Assembly: GCF_009729415.1 (NCBI RefSeq)
Contig: NZ_MPKW01000003.1
Span: forward strand, 118,379 to 182,378
Direction of reading: 5' to 3'
Origin: Mycolicibacterium sp. CBMA 234
GTDB taxonomy: Bacteria > Actinomycetota > Actinomycetes > Mycobacteriales > Mycobacteriaceae
DNA length: 64,000 nt
A program made the position numbers and the translations under genes. Below are positions 35,781 to 45,239 of the stretch, one piece after another. The notes below the pieces were generated by a model. It was not told the origin of the DNA and ran no database searches. It was given only the letters and a program-made list of their open reading frames with translations. Position 1 is the first letter of the stretch. The number at the start of each line of letters is the position of its first letter.

Positions 35781-37220
35781 GTGACGGAACTTGGTAAACC
35801 ATTGCAGGCCAACAGCACTCCCATCCCAGGGCTGATGGTGTGGGAGCTGCCCGTGCACGGCGACAACCGTGGGTGGTTCAAAGAGACCTGGCAGCGCGAG
35901 AAAATGGTGGCGGCCGGGATGCCGGACTTCGGGCCGGTGCAGAACAACATCTCGTTCAGCGAATCGGCGGGCACGTTGCGGGGTATCCACGCCGAGCCCT
36001 GGGACAAGTTCATCTCGGTAGCGACCGGACGAATCTTCGGGGCCTGGGTCGACATGCGGTCGGGTCCCACCTTCGGGAGGGTGTTCACCGCGGAGATTGA
36101 TCCGTCGCGCGCGGTCTTTGTGCCGCGCGGCGTCGGTAATGCATTTCAGACGCTCGAGCCGAACACCATTTACACCTACCTGGTCAACGATCACTACTCA
36201 GCTGACGCCCGATATCCGTCGGTGAACCCCGCAGACGAATCCCTCGGCATCGACTGGCCGATTCCGCTTGAGCAGGCAGAACTTTCGGCGAAAGACCGGG
36301 CCCAGGGGACGTTGGCCGAGATCAGCCCAGTGGTGCCGCGCAAGACGTTGGTCCTCGGCGCCGGCGGCCAACTGGGCCGCGCGCTGCGCAAGATCTACGG
36401 CGATGCGCCGCACGTCGAATTCGCCGACCACGCGGATGTTGATCTGACCGCCGAGGATTTTGGTGCCCAACGCCGGTGGCGGGACTACGACACCATCATC
36501 AACGCGGCGGCCTATACGGCGGTCGATGTGGCCGAGACTGCGCAAGGACGCGTCGCGGCGTGGGCTGCGAACGCAACGGGGGTGGCCGCGCTCGCCCGCG
36601 TCGCTGCCGCGCACGGCATCACGTTGGTGCACATCTCCAGCGACTACGTGTTCGACGGCGCGGTGAAACGGCCGTACCGCGAGGACGACGCGCTGGCGCC
36701 GCTCGGTGTCTATGGACAGACGAAGGCGGCCGGCGATCAGATTGTCGCCACGGTGCCGCGGCATTACATCCTGCGTACTTCGTGGGTGATCGGCGATGGG
36801 CGAAACTTCGTGCGCACGATGCTGTCTCTTGCCGAGCGTGGCGTTGACCCGGCTGTCGTCGACGACCAGTTCGGCCGCCTGACGTTCACTTCGGAACTGG
36901 CCCGGGCGATCCAGCACCTGACGACGGCAGCGGCGCCGTATGGCATCTATAACGTCAGCGGGTCTGGGCCGGTCAGTTCGTGGGCGGGCGTCGCACAGCG
37001 CACGTTCGCCCTGGCCGGCCACGACCCCAACCGCGTCAGGGCTGTCTCTACCGCCGTGTACTTCGGCAATGCCACCGGTCCGGTTGCGCCGCGACCCGCT
37101 AGCAGCGTTCTGGACCTGGCCAAGATCGAGTCCACCGGATTCGTCCCAGCTGACGGCGATGAGTCGCTCGCCGACTACGTCCGGCTGGAAATCCTCGAGA
37201 CATCAGGCGCCACCAGCTGA
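35781..37220 (+). CDS. Fused dTDP-4-keto-6-deoxyglucose epimerase (RmlC-like) and dTDP-4-keto-rhamnose reductase (RmlD)
   Basis: 479 aa with GTG start and a GGAGGAG ribosome site. Residues ~1-180 form a cupin of the RmlC family; the catalytic His is in RGIHAEP. The usual Y-Q after that His and the A-H-G-F loop are replaced (G-N-A-F). Residues ~190-479 are an RmlD-type reductase with GAGGQLGRAL, HISSDYVFDG and YGQTK. Together they complete dTDP-L-rhamnose. Such fusions are known in some actinobacteria, but in M. tuberculosis RmlC and RmlD are separate. The 3' end overlaps the opposing phosphatase gene by 18 bp. Confidence 0.92.
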   Translation: MTELGKPLQANSTPIPGLMVWELPVHGDNRGWFKETWQREKMVAAGMPDFGPVQNNISFSESAGTLRGIHAEPWDKFISVATGRIFGAWVDMRSGPTFGRVFTAEIDPSRAVFVPRGVGNAFQTLEPNTIYTYLVNDHYSADARYPSVNPADESLGIDWPIPLEQAELSAKDRAQGTLAEISPVVPRKTLVLGAGGQLGRALRKIYGDAPHVEFADHADVDLTAEDFGAQRRWRDYDTIINAAAYTAVDVAETAQGRVAAWAANATGVAALARVAAAHGITLVHISSDYVFDGAVKRPYREDDALAPLGVYGQTKAAGDQIVATVPRHYILRTSWVIGDGRNFVRTMLSLAERGVDPAVVDDQFGRLTFTSELARAIQHLTTAAAPYGIYNVSGSGPVSSWAGVAQRTFALAGHDPNRVRAVSTAVYFGNATGPVAPRPASSVLDLAKIESTGFVPADGDESLADYVRLEILETSGATS

Positions 37221-37778
37221 CGGGGCGGCGTTGGCGCACAGCGTGAGGATGGGCGGCAGCAGCGCAGCGATCTGCTGTCCGACTGCTTCAAAGAAGTCGG
37301 GGTCCAGACCAATCGGATCGGCGACTTCCATCGGCTGAAGGTCAGGTAGACGGGGACGCAACGGCGCGAGGTCTGCAACCGTGCGCGGGCCATATGTGGA
37401 TGCCAGGAGAGCCGCTTCGCCGAGGGTGAAGGTCTTCCGGAGCTGGCGTGGCGCCACTTCAAGTACCGCGGTGCGGTGCGCCGCCGTCATGGTGAGAACA
37501 AGATCGGCGTCCGACGCGATTCGGGGAGTCAGTTGTCGCGCGGCGAAGTCGGCGGGGTCGCCGCCGAGCCGGGTCAGGACGTCAGCGGCGAGTCTGTGCA
37601 CCGGATGCCCGATTACGGCATGGATTCCTGCGCTGGACGCGGTGAAGTCCGGGATCCCCATCTGAGTGGCCCCTGCAACCGAAAGTCGTTCTGCTATAGG
37701 CGATCTGCAGATATTTCCGGTGCAGACGAACAGGACGCGCAGAATGACCTCCCAGAAGAGCCCTAACGCAAACGTCAA
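37203..37778 (-). CDS. Low-molecular-weight protein-tyrosine phosphatase, Wzb-like
   Basis: About 190 aa. The P-loop CTGNICRSP (C-x5-R-S) stands near the N-terminus, with a downstream D-P loop ([12 protein letters not shown]). This family dephosphorylates tyrosines; in polysaccharide loci the partner is the BY-kinase, and such a kinase is encoded at 58925-60307. The start is uncertain. A TTG at 37778 is used here; a GGGAGG just upstream of a CTG at 37742 would fit a rarer start; an ATG at 37829 would overlap the divergent rmlA copy. It converges with and overlaps the rmlC-rmlD gene. Confidence 0.85.
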   Translation of the reverse strand: MTFALGLFWEVILRVLFVCTGNICRSPIAERLSVAGATQMGIPDFTASSAGIHAVIGHPVHRLAADVLTRLGGDPADFAARQLTPRIASDADLVLTMTAAHRTAVLEVAPRQLRKTFTLGEAALLASTYGPRTVADLAPLRPRLPDLQPMEVADPIGLDPDFFEAVGQQIAALLPPILTLCANAAPSAGGA

Positions 37779-37818
37779 TAACCGCGTGCGCGCGATCGCT
37801 GCGTGCCACGATAAGCCC

Positions 37819-38724
37819 GTGAGGGGCATCATCTTAGCGGGCGGCTCGGGTACCCGGCTGCACCCGATCACGATGGGTGTGTCCAAACAGCTGATTCCGG
37901 TTTACGACAAGCCGATGGTGTACTACCCGCTGTCGACGCTTCTGTTGGCGCGTATTCGCGACATCCTGATCATCACGACGCCGTTCGACGCACCGAGTTT
38001 CGAACGGCTGCTCGGCGACGGTTCGCAGTTTGGCGCGTCGATCACCTATGCACGACAGCCGTCGCCGGATGGGCTTGCTCAGGCATTTTCGATAGGCGCC
38101 GACTTCATTGGGGCGGAAAAGGTCGCGCTGATATTGGGCGACAACCTCTTGTATGGCCCGGGCTTGGGTGGGCGGCTACAGAACTTCAACCGGATCGACG
38201 GTGGGGCGATTTTCGCCTACTGGGTTGCTGAGCCCAGTCAATATGGCGTCATCGAATTCGATGAGCAGGGACTGGCCGTTTCTCTTGAAGAGAAGCCGAA
38301 GGTTGCCAAGAGCAACTACGCGGTTCCTGGGCTCTACTTCTACGACAACGACGTCGTGGCGATCGCACGGGATTTGGAGCCGAGCGAGCGCGGCGAGTAC
38401 GAGATTACGGATGTCAACCGCATGTATCTCGAGCGGGGTGATCTCCATGTGCAGGTGCTGCCGCGCGGCACGGTATGGCTCGACACCGGCACGGTCGACA
38501 GCATGACCGATGCGGCGGACTTCGTGCGCACGATGGAACGGCGCACCGGTTTGAAGATCGGTGTTCCAGAAGAGATCGCCTGGCGGCAGGGCTTTCTCAC
38601 CGATGACGAGCTACGAGAGCGCGCCGAGGGTCTGCTGCGATCTGGCTATGGGTGGTACCTACTCGATCTCCTGGACCGGGGGTTGGTTCGGCCGCATGCT
38701 GCGGTGAGTGCGTCAGGCCGTTGA
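37819..38724 (+). CDS. rmlA: Glucose-1-phosphate thymidylyltransferase (second copy)
   Basis: About 301 aa. It carries the same motifs as the rmlA at 33891 ([33 protein letters not shown]), with a longer C-terminal tail ([13 protein letters not shown]). The GTG at 37819 matches the start of known mycobacterial RmlA; the frame is open upstream to 37666 but those residues are not conserved. It stands alone, divergent from the phosphatase, without its own rmlB. It may be the older, housekeeping-like copy or a member of the polysaccharide locus. Confidence 0.93.
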   Translation: MRGIILAGGSGTRLHPITMGVSKQLIPVYDKPMVYYPLSTLLLARIRDILIITTPFDAPSFERLLGDGSQFGASITYARQPSPDGLAQAFSIGADFIGAEKVALILGDNLLYGPGLGGRLQNFNRIDGGAIFAYWVAEPSQYGVIEFDEQGLAVSLEEKPKVAKSNYAVPGLYFYDNDVVAIARDLEPSERGEYEITDVNRMYLERGDLHVQVLPRGTVWLDTGTVDSMTDAADFVRTMERRTGLKIGVPEEIAWRQGFLTDDELRERAEGLLRSGYGWYLLDLLDRGLVRPHAAVSASGR

Positions 38725-38887
38725 TTTCAGGCTTGGGGTGTCACCGTGCGCTTCCCTTTTTTCCAGACCGCCGACCTCGAAGGTTCGGGGACCACGAGGA
38801 GTCAATATGACGTCAGTCGGTGTCCTCCCGCGATTCAATTGAACACTTGGCTCATTCGCCGATCCCTCACGGTTGATGGAGGGATCA

Positions 38888-40009
38888 ATGACGCTCCTGC
38901 CTGAATGGCTCCGCTACGACCCAAGCCGTTATCCGCTGGGCTATAACCCCGGACTTGACGGGCTGCGGGGCACCGCCACAATTTGCGTACTCGCGGCCCA
39001 CCTCGATTTCGCTTGGTGCCCAGGTGCCTTCTTGTACATGGACATGTTCTTTGTGATGAGTGCGTATCTGATTACTTCGTTGCTGCTGAAGCAGTGGACA
39101 AAGACGGGGAGCATCGGATTCAGGGCCTTCTACCGCCGGCGCGTCCTTCGATTGTTCCCTGCGAACTATGCGGTGGTCCTCGTCTTTGTCGTTGTTGCGT
39201 ACTTGATCCTCTACGACTTCCGTGGCCAACTGCGGCAAGCGGCGGTAGCGGCGACCTACACGTCCAATTGGACCAGGGCATTCGAGGTTCCGATGCCCGA
39301 ATACCTCGGGCACACGTGGTCGTTGGCAGTGGAGGAACAGTTCTACCTGGTGTGGCCCGTCGTCCTCGCAGTCTTGCTGAAGGCCATCGGACTTCGGTTT
39401 CGGCTCGTCGCACTACTGGTGCTCGTCGCGCTCGGATTCGCGAGCTGGCGGAGCTGGAGCACCTTCCATGGCGCATCCGTCGCTCGCCTGTTCAACGGAA
39501 CCGACATGCGCGGTGACGCTCTTCTGATCGGTTGCGCACTAGGCGTCGCAATGGCGATTCCGGCGGTGCGCCACAGCACGGCCCTTCAAAGCACCGCGAA
39601 GCTCTTAGCGGTGCCCTCCCTGGCTGCACTGGTTGTCGGCGGATTCACGATGGATCAACAAAACCGAGCCATGTATGCCGGCGTCGCATTGGTTTTCACA
39701 TTGGCTTCGACATGCCTGATAACTGCATTGATACTGCCGGAGCCGACGATTCCCCATTACATTTTTCGGTCGCCGCCGTTGGTTTTCCTTGGTCGAATTT
39801 GTTACGGTCTTTATATCTGGCATTACCCGATATATATGGTGATCCGATTTCGTTTCGGAGTCGATGACCCGTTATTACTCGGACTCCTTGGAGTTCCCCT
39901 GACATTTGTCGCCGCACTCTTATCCTGGCGGTTCATAGAAAGCCCGTTCCTGAAGGCGAAGGACCGAGTGCCGATCGAAGGCCCGAAACGCGCCGCGCGC
40001 CAGCACTGA
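38888..40009 (+). CDS. Acyltransferase 3 family membrane protein (OafA-like)
   Basis: About 373 aa with many membrane segments. Near the N-terminus is GLDGLRGTATICVLAAH, then a FFVMSAYLITSLLL segment, an R-R-R-V-L-R-L-F-P loop and the HTWSLAVEEQFYLVWP motif, all typical of acyltransferase-3 enzymes that O-acylate sugars at the cell surface. The ATG at 38888 is chosen because GGAGGG stands 4 nt ahead; an ATG at 38873 is in frame. There is no SGNH domain, unlike the protein at 53369. It probably acetylates or succinylates the glycan made here. Confidence 0.92.
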   Translation: MTLLPEWLRYDPSRYPLGYNPGLDGLRGTATICVLAAHLDFAWCPGAFLYMDMFFVMSAYLITSLLLKQWTKTGSIGFRAFYRRRVLRLFPANYAVVLVFVVVAYLILYDFRGQLRQAAVAATYTSNWTRAFEVPMPEYLGHTWSLAVEEQFYLVWPVVLAVLLKAIGLRFRLVALLVLVALGFASWRSWSTFHGASVARLFNGTDMRGDALLIGCALGVAMAIPAVRHSTALQSTAKLLAVPSLAALVVGGFTMDQQNRAMYAGVALVFTLASTCLITALILPEPTIPHYIFRSPPLVFLGRICYGLYIWHYPIYMVIRFRFGVDDPLLLGLLGVPLTFVAALLSWRFIESPFLKAKDRVPIEGPKRAARQH

Positions 40010-40438
40010 TCGCAGGCTGGCTGGACGCCGTCAGGGTTCGGGTGCTGTCCGCCGGAGTGTCGTGGAGCGGTGACTGCAAAGTCAATGGTCGGTGTCTGAC
40101 GACCAGCGGCCTGGGGCCTACGCCGATCGAGGTCGACGCCTCGGAGTCGGGGCATTCCACCATGTCAGCGGTCATGTTTCAGGCATTCCGTCGCCTCACG
40201 GGTTGTGAGCCTGGCCTGAATGACCCTCGTCGACTTCAGGTCAGGGCGATGCGTCGGAACGTTGCTAACAGTCGGAAGGGTTCGGTCAAGGCCGACGCTG
40301 GTGAAGTGCTGTGGGCGGCTTGACGTCGTCGGCCGCAAACAGGCGGGTTGCCCTGACCAGCAATTATTTGACGCATAGGTAATTTAAGGCAGCCTCATTT
40401 TGGCGGCGCTCGCGACGAAGGTGTATCCGAAATTCAAA

Positions 40439-40480
40439 TAGCACGGCGGTTGCTGTTCGTCGAATTAATAAACCGTGCTA
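40439..40480. repeat. 8-bp inverted repeat upstream of a promoter-like element
   Basis: TAGCACGG (40439-40446) and CCGTGCTA (40473-40480) are perfect reverse complements 26 nt apart in an AT-rich stretch, about 20 bp before a -35-like hexamer. It could be an operator or the base of a hairpin. Confidence 0.45.
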
Positions 40481-40501
40481 ACAATGCATTCAAGATCAGT
40501 A

Positions 40502-40530
40502 TTGACGTTTTAGTAAAAAACTTGTCGAAT
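40502..40530 (+). promoter_or_regulatory. SigA-like promoter for the polysaccharide genes
   Basis: TTGACG at 40502-40507 and TCGAAT at 40525-40530, 17 nt apart, fit a -35/-10 pair. This would give a leader of about 120 nt before the glycosyltransferase ATG at 40657. Confidence 0.45.
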
Positions 40531-40656
40531 GTACTTCCTGTGGATCAGTCGTGGTCGTAGCATCGCCCCTATACAGGGCCTCCGTGTGGGTTCCATGAGA
40601 CGCGCATTAGAAGCCCGTTTAGCAGTCCTAGGTATTTGGTCTAGATCGGGGGCCTG

Positions 40657-41853
40657 ATGTCTTCAGTCGCAATAATCGGAACGCGCGGGTACCCCAGCTA
40701 TTACGGGGGATTTGAGACGGCCGTCCGAAAACTTGCACCTGACCTAGCCGATATGGGATGGGATGTCACTGTGTACGGCAGGCGTGGCGCCACGAAGCCG
40801 GACGACCCCACGCTGGACGTGCGTATCAAGCGCAGAATCACATGGGGCATGGAGACCCAGAAGCTGAGCACACTGTCGCATGGTCTGACGGCGGCGCTGG
40901 ATGCCGCGGTACGCAAGCCTGACGTGGCATTGATCATGAATTGTGCAAACGGCTATTTCCTTCCGATCTTGCGGGCGCGTGGCATCCCGACGCTGGTGAA
41001 CGTCGATGGCATCGAATGGGAACGCGATAAGTGGAGTCCGACCGCCAAGCGGGTCTTCAGAAAAGCAGCTGAGTGCACGGCGAAGTGGGCCGACGGGCTG
41101 GTTTTCGATGCGCGGAGGATCGCGCAGTACTGGAAAGAAACCTTTGACGCGGAGGGAACCTTCATTCCTTACGGTGGAGATATTGCGGCCGAGCTACCGC
41201 TGCCGCGCGGACTTAGACGTCGCGAATATGTACTTGTAGTAACAAGATTCGTGCCTGAGAATACGGTGTCCCAGTTCTTTGAAGCGGTCCCGGTAATCGC
41301 AGAGAAGTACCCCGTGGTGATTGTGGGTAGCTCTGGATACGGCGGCGAATTGGACGACACTGCGCGCAGGCTGTCTGCCCATCCCTCAGTGACCTGGCTT
41401 GGGCATGTACATGACGATCAATTGTTGCTCGCGTTGTGGCAGCATGCCGGCCTCTATTTCCATGGGCACAGCGTCGGGGGGACCAACCCGGCTTTGGTGC
41501 AGGCAATGGCCGCGGGTGCGCCGATTCTGGCGCGCGACACCGACTACAACCGCGAAGTGCTCGGTTCGGCTGGCGAGTTTGTTTCGGAGGACCCGGAGTT
41601 GATCGCTAAGACTGTGCTCCATTTGATGGACAATCGCGAGGCACGGGAGCAAGAATCGCACGCCGGCATGCGGCGGGCCGCGCAGCACTATTCGTGGTCA
41701 TCGGTAGCCCGTAGCTATGACGGTGCCATGCGGGCAGTGATGGAGGCGCGTGGCGTCGCTGCACAGGCGGACGTACTTCCCATTCCGAATCGCGTTGCAC
41801 CGCTGAATGTTCCGGTGCGGAGCCCGATGCGGCCACAGCGGCTGGCGATGTAG
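40657..41853 (+). CDS. Glycosyltransferase, GT4 with DUF1972 N-terminus (rhamnosyltransferase-like)
   Basis: 398 aa. The start VAIIGTRGYPSYYGGFET is the signature of the DUF1972/Cps2T-type branch, whose characterised members add L-rhamnose at an early step of capsule assembly. The second Rossmann half has VVTRFVPEN, GHVHDDQLL and the donor-binding HSVGGTNPALVQAMA. The donor is therefore likely dTDP-rhamnose from the nearby rml genes (inference). No membrane segment is visible. Confidence 0.9.
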   Translation: MSSVAIIGTRGYPSYYGGFETAVRKLAPDLADMGWDVTVYGRRGATKPDDPTLDVRIKRRITWGMETQKLSTLSHGLTAALDAAVRKPDVALIMNCANGYFLPILRARGIPTLVNVDGIEWERDKWSPTAKRVFRKAAECTAKWADGLVFDARRIAQYWKETFDAEGTFIPYGGDIAAELPLPRGLRRREYVLVVTRFVPENTVSQFFEAVPVIAEKYPVVIVGSSGYGGELDDTARRLSAHPSVTWLGHVHDDQLLLALWQHAGLYFHGHSVGGTNPALVQAMAAGAPILARDTDYNREVLGSAGEFVSEDPELIAKTVLHLMDNREAREQESHAGMRRAAQHYSWSSVARSYDGAMRAVMEARGVAAQADVLPIPNRVAPLNVPVRSPMRPQRLAM

Positions 41854-41889
41854 CTACTCGACTTGATCCCACAGCCTGCAGGAGCCATC

Positions 41890-42411
41890 GTGAACAAGAT
41901 TCTGAGTTGCGCCGTCGCGTTGTCGCTGCTGGGGGGTTCGTTGGCCGGCGTCGGGATTGCCAACGCTACGACGCCAACGGTGGTGGGTAGGACATACAGC
42001 GATGCGGCGGGGGTGCTGTCGAAGTGGCGCTTTCCATTTGAGGTTTCGACGACTCTCGGCACTGAGCTGTCGCGGGACGATTGCGTCGTTGTAAATCAGG
42101 TACTTCGCCCGGCCCAGCACTTCGGCGCGACAAGCAACCCAGCCAAATTACTCCTCTCACTGGATTGCAATGCGCAAGTCGCAGACGTAACACATGCTGG
42201 TAACTCTGCGGCGAGTCCAATAGGCCGCGCCGCAAAGCTGGAAGCGGCGAAAGAGGCGTGGCTTCGCGCAAATCCTGATGTTTGCGTGCAGATGAAGGCA
42301 GCGCACCCTGACTGGTTCAAAGCACCCGTGAAAGGCTGCGAGGGGGCATTCAACTCTGAACCTGCAGCTAACCCCGAGCCCTCAGCGAACACCGAATCTT
42401 CATCTTCCTAA
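41890..42411 (+). CDS. Small secreted protein with a PASTA-like segment
   Basis: About 173 aa from a GTG with AGGAG six bases ahead. A signal peptide with cleavage near A-N-A-T is clear (residue ~27). Residues ~30-85 (TPTVVGRTYSDAAGVL...VVNQVLRPA) resemble a PASTA-like fold seen in many mycobacterial secreted proteins, with a possible Cys pair. The tail is a Pro/Glu/Ser-rich spacer (ANPEPSANTESSSS). It lies 37 bp after the glycosyltransferase gene. Function unknown. Confidence 0.75.
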   Translation: MNKILSCAVALSLLGGSLAGVGIANATTPTVVGRTYSDAAGVLSKWRFPFEVSTTLGTELSRDDCVVVNQVLRPAQHFGATSNPAKLLLSLDCNAQVADVTHAGNSAASPIGRAAKLEAAKEAWLRANPDVCVQMKAAHPDWFKAPVKGCEGAFNSEPAANPEPSANTESSSS

Positions 42412-42420
42412 CCGGGTGCC

Positions 42421-42441
42421 CACAGAAGACTGCGTTCTGTG
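42421..42441 (+). terminator. Possible terminator hairpin
   Basis: CACAGAA / TTCTGTG form a perfect 7-bp stem with a 7-nt loop, 10 bp after the stop of the small secreted protein. Confidence 0.4.
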
Positions 42442-42601
42442 CAGGGATGACTGACGTTGTCCCGCAACTGATCTGCGTGAAACGAGGACGGCAATTCCCG
42501 GATCATGTGTCCCGAAGGCTGGCCGCGAATTCGGCCGTTTCGGTGACGAACTCCTAGAAAACCCGCGCAATTCAACCGTGAAGTTGGGTAGTCTAGGGGC
42601 G

Positions 42602-42657
42602 CACCGGGTACCGGTGATATCTGCGGTCCTGATCTGGCGATCGGTTTGCTCCGATCG
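42602..42657 (+). promoter_or_regulatory. Two small hairpins in the leader of the sulfotransferase-like gene
   Basis: CACCGG/CCGGTG (42602-42616) and CGATCGG/CCGATCG (42638-42657, 6-nt loop) are perfect inverted repeats within 80 bp of the ATG at 42682. They may be operators or leader structure; I cannot assign a regulator. Confidence 0.35.
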
Positions 42658-42681
42658 TGAACTATCGATGAGGTTCTACTG

Positions 42682-43554
42682 ATGGTGGCTGGGCTGATAA
42701 TTGCAGGCGTCGGCAGAAGTGGGACTTCCACGGCAGCGGCCCTCGCTGAAGTAGCTGGGCTTCGTCCTCCGCACGAGGCAGACATGATTACCGGCAATGA
42801 ATGGAACCCAGACGGATATTGGGAAAGTGCGAGCCTTGTCGACTTCAACAACCGCCTTCTTGCGGCGGCAGGTCAGGACTGGTGGACGCCCTGCCCCGTC
42901 GACCGAAACACATCCGAGAGTCTCTCTTCAATCCCTAGCTGCACCAATCGCGCGGAACAGATATTTCGGCAGGCATTCGGAACTGAAGGGGGGTGGCTAT
43001 GGAAGGATCCGCGTCTCACTGTGTTGCTGCCTTTCTGGGATCAAGTGCTCGGCCCGCAACCGCTCCTGCTCCCTTATCGTGACGCGTTGGGCGTGGCTGC
43101 AAGTATTTCGCGGCGCGACCGGTTGAGTATGGATGTCTGCCTTGCGATTTGGGAGCGTCATTCGCGCCATATGCTCACTACGGCGGCGGACCATCCAGCC
43201 TTGTTTGCCGACTACGCTGAGCTCACCGAACGACCAGATACGTGGTTTGGCAAGTTGACTGACTTCTGCGCAAACGCCGGGCTAGATGTTAAGGACTCGA
43301 GGTTCGAAGCTGCCGCCCGGGTACGCCGCATCGAACGAGCCTCCGTGGACGGTGTGCTTACACCCAATCAGGCCGATCTGGCGAAGGTGATCGCTAGTCT
43401 GGACGGGCTGCATTCGAGTTTCGAAACGCCGGCTCTTCCGGAAGAAAGCCCGAATACTCAGAGCTTGATCAACACCCTGCCCAAACTCAACTCGATTGCA
43501 CGGTTCCGCTCAAAACTCTATGTACGCGGTCATTCGAGAGACTTTGCGCGGTGA
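42682..43554 (+). CDS. Sulfotransferase-like protein
   Basis: 290 aa. The N-terminus GLIIAGVGRSGTSTAAAL matches the 5'-phosphosulfate-binding loop of PAPS-dependent sulfotransferases, and WKDPRLTVLLPFW followed by LLPYRDALGVAAS matches their second nucleotide-binding region. These enzymes move sulfate from PAPS to sugar or lipid hydroxyls. Many proteins with this fold in polysaccharide loci are uncharacterised, so sulfation is only probable. GAGG stands 7 nt before the ATG. Confidence 0.75.
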   Translation: MVAGLIIAGVGRSGTSTAAALAEVAGLRPPHEADMITGNEWNPDGYWESASLVDFNNRLLAAAGQDWWTPCPVDRNTSESLSSIPSCTNRAEQIFRQAFGTEGGWLWKDPRLTVLLPFWDQVLGPQPLLLPYRDALGVAASISRRDRLSMDVCLAIWERHSRHMLTTAADHPALFADYAELTERPDTWFGKLTDFCANAGLDVKDSRFEAAARVRRIERASVDGVLTPNQADLAKVIASLDGLHSSFETPALPEESPNTQSLINTLPKLNSIARFRSKLYVRGHSRDFAR

Positions 43555-43701
43555 TACACCTTGAAGATTTCCAGATTTGGCCGTCAACCAATCGTGCGAG
43601 TACCTACAGGTGATTCACATCGCGCTACGGCTGGGATCAGTCCCGGTTGGAGTAGCCTCGGCACTGTGTATCCATTCGCCCTGCGACGCTGACCTGCTGA
43701 C

Positions 43702-45162
43702 ATGACGGTTGAAGGCGGTCTGGGTGCCGGAATGCGGTGGAGCATTATTTCGATGTTCGGCCGCGAGGGGTCTCGCCTCGTCTTTACCGTATTGCTGGCG
43801 CGCCTTCTTGGACCTCACGAATACGGGATAGCCGCCCAAGCTACCGTCCTGATTGCGATCGTTAGTATCCTGGTCGATCAAGGTTTCTCGGCTGCATTGA
43901 TTCAACGTCCGTCGATCAGGCCCGAAATGCCCGGCGCAACGATGTCCATCAATGTCGCGATCGGTACTGTCCTCACTTTAGTGACTGCGGGCATTTCTCC
44001 GCTTTGGGCAGAATTCATGAATACACCGGCACTCGGACCTATGTTGGCAGTGTTGTCGGTAGACTTAGTGCTTCGGTCGGCGACCATAACTCCACGCGCG
44101 ATGCTCATCCGGAGTATGCAGTTCCGAACCATCGCTATATGCGATACGCTGGGAGTTCTCTCTGGCGGAGCGCTCGGATTGGTCGCGGCACTGATCTGGC
44201 AGAGCGCATGGGCGGTAGTCATCCAACTAATCGCCACGGACATTGTCAGCCTACTAGTTATGATTCTTCTGGGCGTATCGTATCGGCCGAATCTGCATCT
44301 ACGTCATGTACTAGAACTATTCGGGTTCTCGTGGCGTGCATCTGCGACTGGGGTGCTGCTCAATTCTGTTTCAACGAATATAGATAACGTATTGATCGGG
44401 TGGCGTTGGGGGCCCGTCGCCCTCGCGAATTACGCCCTGGCCTACCGACTACTGATGCTGCCCGTCGCATTGGCGACCGCCAGCGTGGGACCTGTGTTGC
44501 TGTCAGCATTTTCTCGAATGACTGACGACATCGCCGCTGCGGCCGCACAAATGACCCGAACGGTACGCGCGCTAGCTATCCTTTTCATACCAGCTATGGC
44601 CCTGGTGGCCGTCGCTGCGCCTCAGCTGATAGCAGTGATTTTTGGACCTGAATGGCAGTCTGCGGTGCCAATTATTCAGGTCATGACTTTAGCGGGTGCG
44701 GTGCAGACCGTCTACAAGTGTTCAACCGCCTCACTACTACTTGGATTTGGGAAGGCAGCGTTCGCTCTTCGATATGCACTGCTGGTTACCGTCGTCACGA
44801 CGGCGGGGATCCTTGCTGGTCTACCATTTGGTGTTTTCGGTGTTGCTGTTGGCCTGAGTATTGCGACCGGTCTCTTGGTTCCAATCGAGTGGATCATCCG
44901 AAAACGTGTCTTGGGGATCGCGATCCGAACACAGATTGCGTCCCTTCTACCTGCGGTCCACGGCGCCGCTTGGGCGTCAGCGGTTTACGTTGGCGTGGGG
45001 TGGGTCGTACCGGGCGATGGCATGGCCCGGTTGATTGTCGGAACAGCGCTCGGCGTCGCCGCTTCGGTGACAATCCTGTGGCTATGCCACCGCAGGGTGC
45101 ATGACGAGTTGCGCGAAATCGGTCAGCACATCGGTGGGCGCGCAACTCAGGTCGCCCCCTGA
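43702..45162 (+). CDS. Polysaccharide flippase, Wzx/WzxC-like (MOP superfamily)
   Basis: 486 aa with about 12-14 hydrophobic segments across its whole length. The N-terminal GLGAGMRWSIISMFGREGSRLVFTVLLARLLGPHEYGI is typical of oligosaccharide flippases of the MOP exporter group. They turn undecaprenyl-linked repeat units to the outer face of the membrane. The partner polymerase candidate is at 56770. GC and codon use seem a little lower than in the pfa genes. It converges with the TylF-type methyltransferase gene. Confidence 0.9.
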   Translation: MTVEGGLGAGMRWSIISMFGREGSRLVFTVLLARLLGPHEYGIAAQATVLIAIVSILVDQGFSAALIQRPSIRPEMPGATMSINVAIGTVLTLVTAGISPLWAEFMNTPALGPMLAVLSVDLVLRSATITPRAMLIRSMQFRTIAICDTLGVLSGGALGLVAALIWQSAWAVVIQLIATDIVSLLVMILLGVSYRPNLHLRHVLELFGFSWRASATGVLLNSVSTNIDNVLIGWRWGPVALANYALAYRLLMLPVALATASVGPVLLSAFSRMTDDIAAAAAQMTRTVRALAILFIPAMALVAVAAPQLIAVIFGPEWQSAVPIIQVMTLAGAVQTVYKCSTASLLLGFGKAAFALRYALLVTVVTTAGILAGLPFGVFGVAVGLSIATGLLVPIEWIIRKRVLGIAIRTQIASLLPAVHGAAWASAVYVGVGWVVPGDGMARLIVGTALGVAASVTILWLCHRRVHDELREIGQHIGGRATQVAP

Positions 45163-45239
45163 TTGTGGTCGTGTTACCGCTGGGACCTCTGAGTCGAGCG
45201 GAATAGACACCCTCATGTCAGGCTAACGGCTGCCGGCGA

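Larger units (their letters stand above)
40010..40656. other. Long intergenic region without a convincing gene
   Basis: About 650 bp. The first 310 bp can be read as a 93-codon frame (40042-40323), but it has no recognisable homology or ribosome site and may be a decayed gene. The second half is clearly richer in A and T than the surroundings and carries an inverted repeat and a promoter-like pair listed separately. Confidence 0.6.

Noticed and set aside
40042..40323. 93-codon open frame in the intergenic region
   Set aside because: No homology, no ribosome site and ordinary length by chance; possibly a decayed gene, but not supportable.
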